DNA of 5,300 nt from the NCBI GenBank assembly GCA_020724025.1, contig DYHU01000260.1:1-5300 (forward strand). Reading direction: 5' to 3'. This DNA comes from Syntrophorhabdus sp. (GTDB lineage: Bacteria; Desulfobacterota; BSN033; UBA1163). Shown here one piece after another: positions 1 to 5,300 of this stretch. The position numbers and the translations under genes are program-made. How positions within the stretch are numbered: position 1 is the stretch's first letter; each line of letters starts with the position of its first letter. The notes under the pieces are model-generated. The model was given only the letters and a program-made list of their open reading frames with translations, was not told the DNA's origin and made no database searches.

Positions 1-44
1 CGGTTTTCTTGAAAAAAAAGGGGGTTCGTGTTAGTTTGAACTTA

Positions 45-731
45 ATGATACAGATGGTTTCTGTCTCGAAGACTTATCCCAGTCAGATCACTGCCCTTTC
101 GGATCTCCATCTCGAGGTCGAGGCAGGAGAATTCATCTTCATCACCGGTCCGAGCGGATCGGGGAAGAGCAGCCTTCTTCGTATTCTTTTCGGCGCTGAA
201 AAACCGAGCCGTGGAGAGGTGATCGTCAACGGAATCCGTCTCACCCAGCCCGGCTTTAAGAAAGTCTATCAACTGAGAAAAATGATGGGGATCGTTTCGC
301 CGGATTTTAAACTCCTGAGGGATCGAAATGTAAGAGAGAATATCGCTTTTACGCTTGAGGTAACGGGTCATCCGCTGAAAGGGATTAAGGAGAAGGTCTC
401 TGAGATCCTTAGAAAGATGGGCCTTCAGGAGAGGGAGAAGGATTCGATTCTCTCCCTTTCCGCAGGGGAACAGCAACGCGTGGCCATTGCCCGAGCCCTG
501 ATCAAGGACCCTTCTCTGATCCTGGCTGATGAACCCACCTCCATTCTGGATGATGAGATGACCGAAAAGGTAATGGAGATATTTTCTGAACTCCATGAGA
601 AAGGGACGACCATTGTCTTTGCCACTCAGGATACTAATTTGATTCAGCGCCATCCCCATCGGGTGATTTCCCTCGCGGCAGGGAGAGAAGGGGATGCAGA
701 AAGCAGCGAAGAGGTGAAATCCGAGGGATGA
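45..731 (+). CDS. ftsE: Cell-division ATP-binding protein FtsE
   Basis: This is the cytoplasmic ATPase subunit of the FtsEX complex, which works at the division septum with FtsX to control peptidoglycan hydrolysis. From the ATG at 45 it is 228 residues (E. coli FtsE is 222). Walker [10 protein letters not shown] lies at 35-43, signature LSAGEQQR at 138-145 and Walker B LILADEPT ends with D162-E163. Two usually invariant residues differ: the Q-loop FQD is SPD (Pro86) and the H-loop ATHD is ATQD (Gln195). The D-loop region reads SILD instead of the usual GNLD. The acidic tail after about residue 214 is variable. I chose ATG 45 because [11 protein letters not shown] aligns with the family start (MIRFEHVSK-like), although no clear ribosome binding site precedes it. 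TTG at 9 or 36 and ATG at 54 are in-frame alternatives. The stop overlaps the ftsX start. The identity is secure because ftsX follows; full ATPase activity is not. Confidence 0.95.
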   Translation: MIQMVSVSKTYPSQITALSDLHLEVEAGEFIFITGPSGSGKSSLLRILFGAEKPSRGEVIVNGIRLTQPGFKKVYQLRKMMGIVSPDFKLLRDRNVRENIAFTLEVTGHPLKGIKEKVSEILRKMGLQEREKDSILSLSAGEQQRVAIARALIKDPSLILADEPTSILDDEMTEKVMEIFSELHEKGTTIVFATQDTNLIQRHPHRVISLAAGREGDAESSEEVKSEG

Positions 732-1630
732 TCTCTTTTCTGGGCTATGCGATGAGACGGGCCCTCCGCAATATGAAGGGAAATCTCTTTCCCAATCTGA
801 CCACCATTGCCATCACCGGAATCTCCCTGCTCATCTTTTCGTCCTTCTCCCTGATCGCCTTTAACCTGGCCTCCCTTCTGAAGATCTGGGAGGAGAAATT
901 CGAGGTGATCGCCTATCTGAAGAGAGGGACCTCCTTGAACGAGGTGGAAGGCCTTTTGAAACAGATTCGGCAACTCGACGGAGTGGAGACCGTCAATTAT
1001 CTATCGCCCTTTGATGCCATGGCTTTTATGGAGGCGAGGCTGGGGAGGCAGAAGAACCTCCTCGAAGGGATTCAGCCGGCCATCCTTCCCTCTTCCATCG
1101 AGATTCGATTGAAGAAGGACTACTGGGGCGAGACCAAGATCGATGAAGTGATCTCTCATCTGAAAGGGGTTTCGCAGATCGAAGAGATCCAGTATGGTCA
1201 GGAGTGGATCGAGACCTTCTCCGTGCTGGTCCATCTGGTCCGGCTCACCCAATGGATTTTAGGAGGGCTCCTTCTTGCCGCGATCATCTTCATCGTCTCC
1301 AATACGCTCCAGCTCACCATCTCTTCCCGCAGGGAGGAGATCGAGGCGATGCAGATGGTGGGGGCCAATCCGGCCTTCATCCAGGTCCCGTTCTATTTGG
1401 AGGGGCTCATTCAGGGATTGTTAGGAGCAGGAATGGCAACGGGCCTCCTCTTCTTATTATATCAGGTCGTCCTCATCACGATCACACCCCTGATGAAGGG
1501 ATGGATGGCAGGAATTCCCATCGTTTTTCTGCCCTGGGAGACGATCGCATGGATCCTATCGGGAGGGATGGTCCTCGGTCTCTTCGGCAGTTTTGTCGCT
1601 TCGATGAGGTTTTTGAGATACAGCAGGTGA
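728..1630 (+). CDS. ftsX: Cell-division permease-like protein FtsX
   Basis: This is the inner-membrane partner of FtsE, 300 residues long. It shows the FtsX layout: a short cytoplasmic N-terminus, TM1 at about 23-50, a periplasmic domain at about 55-170, and then TM2 (about 174-196), TM3 (about 220-252) and TM4 (about 272-297). The stretch SNTLQLTISSRREEIEAM, followed by QMVGA and the LEGLIQGLLGA segment, is the conserved FtsX/MacB-type core after TM2. In E. coli the periplasmic domain of FtsX binds the EnvC coiled coil and passes on the conformational change driven by FtsE. The envC-like gene directly downstream supports the same pairing here. The ATG overlaps the ftsE stop (ATGA), and GAGGTG at 711-716, inside the ftsE end, can serve as its ribosome binding site with an 11-base spacing, so translation is probably coupled. 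There is no sign of damage. Confidence 0.95.
   Translation: MISFLGYAMRRALRNMKGNLFPNLTTIAITGISLLIFSSFSLIAFNLASLLKIWEEKFEVIAYLKRGTSLNEVEGLLKQIRQLDGVETVNYLSPFDAMAFMEARLGRQKNLLEGIQPAILPSSIEIRLKKDYWGETKIDEVISHLKGVSQIEEIQYGQEWIETFSVLVHLVRLTQWILGGLLLAAIIFIVSNTLQLTISSRREEIEAMQMVGANPAFIQVPFYLEGLIQGLLGAGMATGLLFLLYQVVLITITPLMKGWMAGIPIVFLPWETIAWILSGGMVLGLFGSFVASMRFLRYSR
1625..1630 (+). promoter_or_regulatory. Ribosome binding site of envC-like gene overlapping the ftsX stop
   Basis: AGGTGA sits 7 bases before the ATG at 1638, and its last three bases are the TGA stop of ftsX. A ribosome finishing ftsX would therefore cover the start signal of the next gene, which suggests translational coupling of FtsX with its periplasmic partner. 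Confidence 0.6.
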
Positions 1631-1637
1631 GTGGCGG

Positions 1638-2840
1638 ATGAAAAGAGGGACAAAGGTTTTGATCATTGGGATCGTCGCGGGATTGATCCTCACCTTTTCC
1701 CATCCCGAACTCAGGGCCAACCGAAAGGATCAGATTGAAAAGGATATCACTCAAAAGAAGAAGGATATCGGCGATATTAAAAAAGAGATCTCCGTGACCA
1801 GGGAGAAGGAGAAGGAGGTCCGGGGGAAGGAGTCTTCCATCCTCGAAAACCTCAATTCCCTTGAGACCGAACTTTATAAGAAGGAGAAGGAGTTGAAACA
1901 GATGGAAGGCCAACTCTCCCAGATCAGGGAGAGGCTCAGGCAGACCAGGGGCCAGATCGCCATGCTCAACAATGGGTTGGAGCGGACCAGGGGAGAACTT
2001 TATTCGAGGTTGAGAGCCCTCTATAAAATGGGGAGAACTCCTCCGGAGACCTTGCTCTTCACCTCACAGTCCTTTCCGGATCTATTGAAGATCGATAAAT
2101 ATTTCAGGGTCATCCTTAACTCAGATGCCCGTCTGGTTGAAACCTACCAGTATCAGGTGGCCCTGAAGGAGCGATATCAGGAGGAGCTGACGCGGGACCA
2201 GCAACAATGGGAACGAAATATCTCGGAGGTGGGGAAGAAGAAGGCTGAAATTCAGAGCATCAAGAAGGAGAAACAGGTTCTTCTCAAATCGATCCAGAAC
2301 CAGAAGGTGGTCTATCAGAAACTGATTAAGGAACTGGAGGAGAGGGCCAAAAATCTCCAGACGCTCGTTCAGAAACTGGAGCGGGAGAAAGGCCTTCTCT
2401 CCTACGGGAAGTCGAAACCTGAAAATTTTAAGGGGAAGCTGAGCCCCCCGGTTCATGGAAAGGTGCTCTCCCTTTACAAAGAGAGGGGGCAGAACGGGAT
2501 TGAGATTCAGGCGGCGATGGGGACAGAGATCCGGGCCGTCCTTCCCGGGAAAGTCCTCTATGCCGATTGGTTCAAAGGGTTCGGGAATATCGTGATCATC
2601 GATCACGGAGAGCATGTCTTTACGGTCTCGGGGTACTGTTCCCAGTTACTGAAGAAGGCAGGGGAAGAGGTGGCTCAGGGTGAGGCGATCGGCCTGGTGG
2701 GCAGCGCCGGATCGTTGAAGGGTCCCTCTCTTTACTTTGAGATCCGGCATCAGGGAAAGACGCAGGACCCCATGGATTGGATTTCACAACCGGATAAATT
2801 GGCTTTGCTTCCGGAAGGAAATGAGTCGAGAAAGAAATGA
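1638..2840 (+). CDS. envC: EnvC-like murein hydrolase activator (degenerate LytM/M23 domain)
   Basis: This is a 400-residue exported protein. A basic N-terminus and hydrophobic segment (about 6-20) form a signal peptide, with possible cleavage after LRA (about residue 27). Long charged coiled coils follow at about 29-130 and 165-255, then a C-terminal LytM/M23 fold at about 268-385. Active M23 peptidases carry an HxxxD zinc site and a GPHLHFE motif. Here the first reads NGIEI with no histidine, and the second reads GPSLYFEIR, so the zinc ligands are lost. E. coli EnvC has the same PSLYFEIRRQG ending, which makes this an activator and not an enzyme. The E. coli protein is recruited by FtsX through its coiled coil and activates amidases AmiA and AmiB at the septum. 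Placement between ftsX and ctpA supports that role. The direct target is inferred, since no amidase gene is nearby. Confidence 0.9.
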   Translation: MKRGTKVLIIGIVAGLILTFSHPELRANRKDQIEKDITQKKKDIGDIKKEISVTREKEKEVRGKESSILENLNSLETELYKKEKELKQMEGQLSQIRERLRQTRGQIAMLNNGLERTRGELYSRLRALYKMGRTPPETLLFTSQSFPDLLKIDKYFRVILNSDARLVETYQYQVALKERYQEELTRDQQQWERNISEVGKKKAEIQSIKKEKQVLLKSIQNQKVVYQKLIKELEERAKNLQTLVQKLEREKGLLSYGKSKPENFKGKLSPPVHGKVLSLYKERGQNGIEIQAAMGTEIRAVLPGKVLYADWFKGFGNIVIIDHGEHVFTVSGYCSQLLKKAGEEVAQGEAIGLVGSAGSLKGPSLYFEIRHQGKTQDPMDWISQPDKLALLPEGNESRKK

Positions 2841-2845
2841 TAAAC

Positions 2846-2852
2846 AAGGAGG
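2846..2852 (+). promoter_or_regulatory. Strong ribosome binding site deciding the ctpA start
   Basis: AAGGAGG lies 5 bases before the ATG at 2858. It falls downstream of the other in-frame ATG at 2837, which overlaps the envC stop as ATGA and has no comparable site before it. This favours 2858 as the main start of ctpA. Confidence 0.75.
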
Positions 2853-2857
2853 ATGAT

Positions 2858-4189
2858 ATGTCACAAGGAAAAGGGATGAAGAGCTTGAAAATCATCTCAG
2901 TAGTCTTTCTGGTCTTTATTTTAGGAGTGACCGTGGGGCTGGGCCGGTTTCACAAGGTCTCCGCTCTCTCCAACCCCATCTATGAAGACCTAAGGGTGTT
3001 TACCGATGTCCTCGGTCTCCTTCAGAAGGAGTATGTGGAAGAGACGAAATCGAAGGACCTGGTCTACGGAGCGATCAAGGGGATGCTGGAGACCTTAGAT
3101 CCCCATTCGGCCTTCCTGCCGCCCAATATGTACAAGGAGATGCAGGAGGAGACCAAGGGCCGGTTCGAAGGATTGGGGATTGAGATCACCTTAAAAGAGG
3201 GTGTGCTCACCGTGGTCTCTCCCATCGAGGATACGCCGGCTTTTAAGGCAGGCATTCAGGCAGGAGATCAGATCGTCAGGATCGACGGGGAGCTGACGAA
3301 GGCCCTCACCCTGATGGAGAGCGTGAAGCGAATGAGGGGCCCTAAAGGTTCGAAGGTGACCCTCACCATCATGAGGGAGGGATTTCCCAAGCCCAGGGAT
3401 TATACGCTGATCCGCGATGTGATTCCGGTTCGAAGCGTTCGATACGAAGTCTTAGAGAAACAATACGGATACATTCGCCTCTTCCAGTTCCAGGAGAAGA
3501 CGGACAACGATTTCCAGAAAGCGGTCAAGGCGCTGGAGGAGGAGACCAAAGGGGGGCTGAAGGGTTTGATCCTCGATCTGCGGAACAACCCCGGAGGCCT
3601 TCTGGATCAGGCGGTGAAGGTGTCGGACCGTTTCATTGAATCGGGCCTCATCGTCTCCATCGAGGGAAGAAGAGAGGAACAGAAGATGAAATTTAACGCC
3701 CACCCGCAGGAGGATAACCTCACCCGTTATCCTCTCGTCGTCCTGGTCAATGGAGGAAGCGCCAGCGGTGCGGAGATCGTGGCCGGAGCCATTCAGGACC
3801 ACGGTCGCGGGATTATCCTCGGAACCCAGACCTTTGGAAAGGGATCGGTCCAGACGATCTTCTCTCTGAAAGATGGCTCGGGACTCCGGCTCACAACGGC
3901 ACGATATTACACGCCCAGTGGCCGTACCATCCAGGCCAAAGGCATTGTGCCTGACATCATCGTCAAACCGGCGCTCCCTGAAGAGGAGAAGGCGGCCCCT
4001 CCGAAGCAACCCACGGAGAAAGATCTGGAGCGTCACCTGATGGATAACAAGGAGAAGGAGAAGGAAAAGGAGAAGCCCAAGGTAGAGGTCAAGGAAAAGA
4101 AGCCGGTAGATCAACAGTTGGAGCGAGCCCTTGAACTTCTGAAGAGCTGGGAGATCTTTAAAAATATCGCCACAAAGAAATCGGGTTAA
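2858..4189 (+). CDS. ctpA: Carboxy-terminal processing protease CtpA (S41 family)
   Basis: This is a periplasmic serine protease of 443 residues, a normal length for bacterial CtpA. The N-terminus has a hydrophobic export segment (about 9-30) followed by VSA (34-36), a good signal-peptidase site, though it might stay as an anchor. LDPHSAF (about 80-86) is typical of the family. A PDZ domain lies at about 101-175, with GLGIEI near its start and AGIQAGDQIV in its core. The S41 domain carries GGSASGAE with nucleophile Ser303, and FGKGSVQ with Lys328 and Gln332. The 25-residue Ser-Lys spacing and the Gln four residues later match CtpB and Prc. The C-terminus holds a Lys/Glu repeat tract (about 396-415) before a final helical segment. 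Family members degrade or process cell-wall hydrolases and other envelope proteins, so a link to the EnvC pathway next door is plausible but inferred. The alternative start is ATG 2837 (450 residues). Confidence 0.95.
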   Translation: MSQGKGMKSLKIISVVFLVFILGVTVGLGRFHKVSALSNPIYEDLRVFTDVLGLLQKEYVEETKSKDLVYGAIKGMLETLDPHSAFLPPNMYKEMQEETKGRFEGLGIEITLKEGVLTVVSPIEDTPAFKAGIQAGDQIVRIDGELTKALTLMESVKRMRGPKGSKVTLTIMREGFPKPRDYTLIRDVIPVRSVRYEVLEKQYGYIRLFQFQEKTDNDFQKAVKALEEETKGGLKGLILDLRNNPGGLLDQAVKVSDRFIESGLIVSIEGRREEQKMKFNAHPQEDNLTRYPLVVLVNGGSASGAEIVAGAIQDHGRGIILGTQTFGKGSVQTIFSLKDGSGLRLTTARYYTPSGRTIQAKGIVPDIIVKPALPEEEKAAPPKQPTEKDLERHLMDNKEKEKEKEKPKVEVKEKKPVDQQLERALELLKSWEIFKNIATKKSG

Positions 4190-4330
4190 TTTTTTGTTTA
4201 ATACAAATGCATTAAATAATTTTACACTAAACTAAATCGCCCCTCACCCTTTCCCTCTCCCCCGCGGGGAGAGGGGAGGGTGAGGAGGCCTCATGCCAAG
4301 AAATTAAATGCGTTTGTATTAGAAAATTAA
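4186..4330. repeat. Nested inverted repeat, MITE-like, between ctpA and hyi
   Basis: This 145-base AT-rich element has a GC-rich core. The outer arms are TAATACAAATGCATTAAA (4199-4216) and, on the other strand, the complement of 4304-4321, matching at 16 of 18 positions. Further out, TTAATTTT (4186-4193) pairs with AAAATTAA (4323-4330). The centre is a long hairpin (4242-4285). The left end covers the ctpA stop codon (TAA at 4187-4189). There is no open reading frame inside, so if mobile it would depend on a transposase elsewhere. No clear target-site duplication can be read. It occupies most of the 169-base gap between the genes. Confidence 0.6.
4242..4285. repeat. Core GC-rich hairpin of the intergenic palindrome
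   Basis: The left arm at 4242-4262 (beginning CCTCACCC) pairs with 4266-4285 (ending GGGTGAGG). This gives a stem of about 20 base pairs with one G-T pair (4252/4276), one bulged T (4250) and a 3-base loop. No T-run follows on the + strand, so it is not a standard Rho-independent terminator. CCTCACCC...CCCTCTCCCC palindromes of this style recur in the spacers of many bacterial genomes (from memory, not searched). The hairpin may still protect the 3' end of the ctpA message. Confidence 0.7.
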
Positions 4331-4347
4331 AGTTTAAGGAATCAAGT

Positions 4348-4352
4348 GGAGG
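4348..4352 (+). promoter_or_regulatory. Ribosome binding site of hyi
   Basis: GGAGG lies 6 bases before the ATG at 4359, an ideal spacing. It fixes the hyi start, and the protein then begins MPKFSANL like its relatives. No convincing promoter could be recognised between the palindrome and this site. Confidence 0.8.
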
Positions 4353-4358
4353 ACAATC

Positions 4359-5138
4359 ATGCCTAAATTCAGCGCCAATCTGACCATGCTGTTCAATGAG
4401 GTCGAATTTTTAGATCGTTTTGAGCGGGCGGCGAGGGCAGGATTCAAAGGGGTCGAATACCTGTTTCCCTACGGATGGAGCAAGGAGGAACTGGTAGAAC
4501 AGTTGAGCAAACATGGCCTTGTCCAGGTGTTGCACAATCTTCCGGCAGGCAACTGGCAGGCAGGGGAGCGGGGCATCGCATGCCTTCCCGGAAGAGAGGG
4601 AGAGTTTCGGGATGGAGTGGGAACGGCGATTGAATATGCCAAGACGTTGGGATGTTCGCGTCTTAACTGTCTGGTCGGAAAGACACCTCAGGGAATCCCT
4701 TTAGAGAAAGTTCGGCAGACACTGGTCGATAATCTCCGGTTTGCCGCAAACACCCTCGAGAAAGAGGGGATTCGCCTGCTCATCGAGCCTCTCAACGATC
4801 AGGACGTACCCGGATTCTATCTGGTCCGAACACGGAATGCCCTGCAGTTGTTCGAGGAGATTGGTCATCCCAATCTCTACCTTCAATATGACATCTACCA
4901 CATGCAGATCATGGAAGGGAATCTGACGAAGACGATTTTAAGTAACCTCGCCCGGATCGGACATATTCAGTTAGCCGACCTTCCGGGGCGCCACGAGCCT
5001 GGAACAGGGGAAATCAACTTCACCAATCTGTTCCGTTTCGTTGATGAGGCGGGTTATGACGGATGGATCGGCTGTGAATATATTCCGGCAGGAAAGACAG
5101 AAGACGGACTGAAATGGATCAAACCTTATCTTAAATAA
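4359..5138 (+). CDS. hyi: Hydroxypyruvate isomerase (TIM-barrel sugar isomerase family)
   Basis: This is a cytoplasmic enzyme of 259 residues (E. coli Hyi is 258) that interconverts hydroxypyruvate and tartronate semialdehyde in glyoxylate metabolism. It follows E. coli Hyi closely along its length: FSANLTMLF (4-12), HNLPAG (59-64), GERGIACLPGRE (69-80), NCLVGKTP (103-110), YDIYHMQ (177-183), EPGTGEIN (213-220) and GWIGCEY (235-241). The metal and catalytic positions expected for the fold are present: Glu143 in LLIEP, Asp178, Gln204 and Glu240, with His181 nearby. The related OtnI (2-oxo-tetronate isomerase) lacks HNLPAG and NCLVGKTP, so Hyi is the better call, but substrate choice in this family cannot be proven from sequence. 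No glyoxylate carboligase or tartronate semialdehyde reductase gene is in view. It is separated from ctpA by the palindrome and is probably a separate transcription unit. Confidence 0.92.
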   Translation: MPKFSANLTMLFNEVEFLDRFERAARAGFKGVEYLFPYGWSKEELVEQLSKHGLVQVLHNLPAGNWQAGERGIACLPGREGEFRDGVGTAIEYAKTLGCSRLNCLVGKTPQGIPLEKVRQTLVDNLRFAANTLEKEGIRLLIEPLNDQDVPGFYLVRTRNALQLFEEIGHPNLYLQYDIYHMQIMEGNLTKTILSNLARIGHIQLADLPGRHEPGTGEINFTNLFRFVDEAGYDGWIGCEYIPAGKTEDGLKWIKPYLK

Positions 5139-5159
5139 CGGTGATCAAAAAATCGTAGG

Positions 5160-5185
5160 GCGAGCCTTTAGGCTTGCTTCTTTTG
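5160..5185 (+). terminator. Probable Rho-independent terminator of hyi
   Basis: GCGAGCC (5160-5166) and GGCTTGC (5171-5177) form a 7-pair stem with one G-T pair and a TTTA loop, followed by TTCTTTTG. It starts 21 bases after the hyi stop. An A-run at 5147-5152 upstream could let it act in both directions. The T-run is interrupted, and the hairpin may instead be part of the repeat cluster that follows. Confidence 0.5.
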
Positions 5186-5186
5186 C

Positions 5187-5205
5187 GTCCCGCCCGAGGC
5201 GGGAC
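5187..5205. repeat. GC-rich palindrome, copy 1
   Basis: GTCCCGCC and GGCGGGAC form a perfect 8-pair stem around a CGA loop. Its right arm also overlaps a second small hairpin, GGACT/AGTCC (5202-5213), so two folds compete. A near-copy lies at 5282-5300. Confidence 0.65.
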
Positions 5206-5235
5206 TGAAGTCCACCCTGAGTAAACCCAGTTAGA

Positions 5236-5268
5236 AATTCCAGCGGGGCATTAAACCCCGCCGGAATT
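5236..5268. repeat. Long hairpin in the post-hyi repeat cluster
   Basis: AATTCC-GCGGGG pairs with CCCCGC-GGAATT around a 7-base loop (5249-5255), giving 12 pairs with a single A/C mismatch (5242/5262). ATTCCAG at 5237-5243 can also pair with CTGGAAT at 5272-5278, which suggests alternative folds. There is no T-run, so it is not called a terminator. Confidence 0.65.
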
Positions 5269-5281
5269 ATTCTGGAATGTA

Positions 5282-5300
5282 ATCCCGCCATAGGCGGGAC
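5282..5300. repeat. GC-rich palindrome, copy 2, at the window edge
   Basis: TCCCGCC and GGCGGGA form a 7-pair stem around ATA. It differs from copy 1 (95 bases upstream) only at the first base and in the 3-base loop. The window ends on its last base, so the cluster probably continues beyond. Confidence 0.6.

Noticed and set aside
9..44. Longer FtsE from TTG 9, and a possible promoter TTGAAA (9-14) with TAGTTT (32-37) that would give a nearly leaderless ftsE message
   Set aside because: The 12 extra residues do not resemble the FtsE N-terminus, and MIQMVSVSK at 45 aligns well. The -10 box matches only 3 of 6 consensus bases and the upstream sequence is cut off.
1204..1641. Second + strand frame inside ftsX, 145 codons
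   Set aside because: It lies wholly within the well-conserved ftsX frame, and its His/Arg/Gly-rich product matches no family I recognise.
3452..4114. Long reverse-strand open frame opposite ctpA
   Set aside because: It is a shadow of the ctpA codons (GAG/AAG-rich sense gives CTC/CTT-rich antisense, hence Leu runs), with no ribosome site and no recognisable domain.
4186..4200. T-rich run just after ctpA as a Rho-independent terminator
   Set aside because: No GC-rich hairpin precedes the T-run; the strong hairpin lies downstream of it and has no T-tail on the + strand.
4195..4222. TTGTTT with TAATTT as a promoter for hyi
   Set aside because: Each box matches its consensus at only three positions in very AT-rich DNA, and it would place the palindrome hairpin in the leader.
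4242..4293. CRISPR-like or riboswitch structure in the ctpA-hyi gap
   Set aside because: There is one palindrome with no repeated spacer pattern and no recognisable riboswitch core; a dispersed inverted repeat explains it better.

Overview
The window carries five same-strand genes. They are an envelope and cell-division operon, ftsE-ftsX-envC-like-ctpA (about 45 to 4189), followed by a separate hydroxypyruvate isomerase gene, hyi (4359 to 5138). Two short non-coding stretches, 4190-4358 and 5139-5300, are filled with inverted repeats. I see no CRISPR array, tRNA, rRNA, transposase or phage gene.

The organism is a Gram-negative-type bacterium. The EnvC-like LytM activator and the exported carboxy-terminal protease both imply a periplasm, and the order ftsE-ftsX-M23/EnvC-ctpA is common in Deltaproteobacteria (Desulfobacterota and relatives). 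Moderate GC, heavy AAG/GAG codon use and repeat-rich spacers fit an environmental genome of that kind. The genus cannot be told, and this placement is inference.

Layout: ftsE and ftsX overlap by ATGA. The envC-like gene starts 7 bases after the ftsX stop, with its ribosome binding site running through that stop. ctpA either overlaps envC by ATGA or, more likely, starts 17 bases downstream behind a strong AAGGAGG. The four genes are therefore almost certainly co-transcribed and translationally coupled. FtsE (ATPase) and FtsX (membrane subunit) form an ABC-type machine at the septum. By analogy with E. coli, it drives the periplasmic EnvC coiled coil so that its catalytically dead LytM domain switches on cell-wall amidases. 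CtpA is a periplasmic serine protease of the group that turns over cell-wall hydrolases or their partners. No amidase gene is in the window.

The most notable gene-level point is FtsE. The Q-loop glutamine is a proline and the switch (H-loop) histidine is a glutamine, while Walker A, the signature motif and the Walker B glutamate are kept. The most notable non-coding points are a 145-base nested palindrome, MITE-like in form, that begins at the ctpA stop codon, and a tail of at least four hairpins after hyi. Two of those tail hairpins are near-copies of one GC-rich palindrome. Nothing here amounts to a clearly new system; most of the window is a well-known division module with some unusual details.
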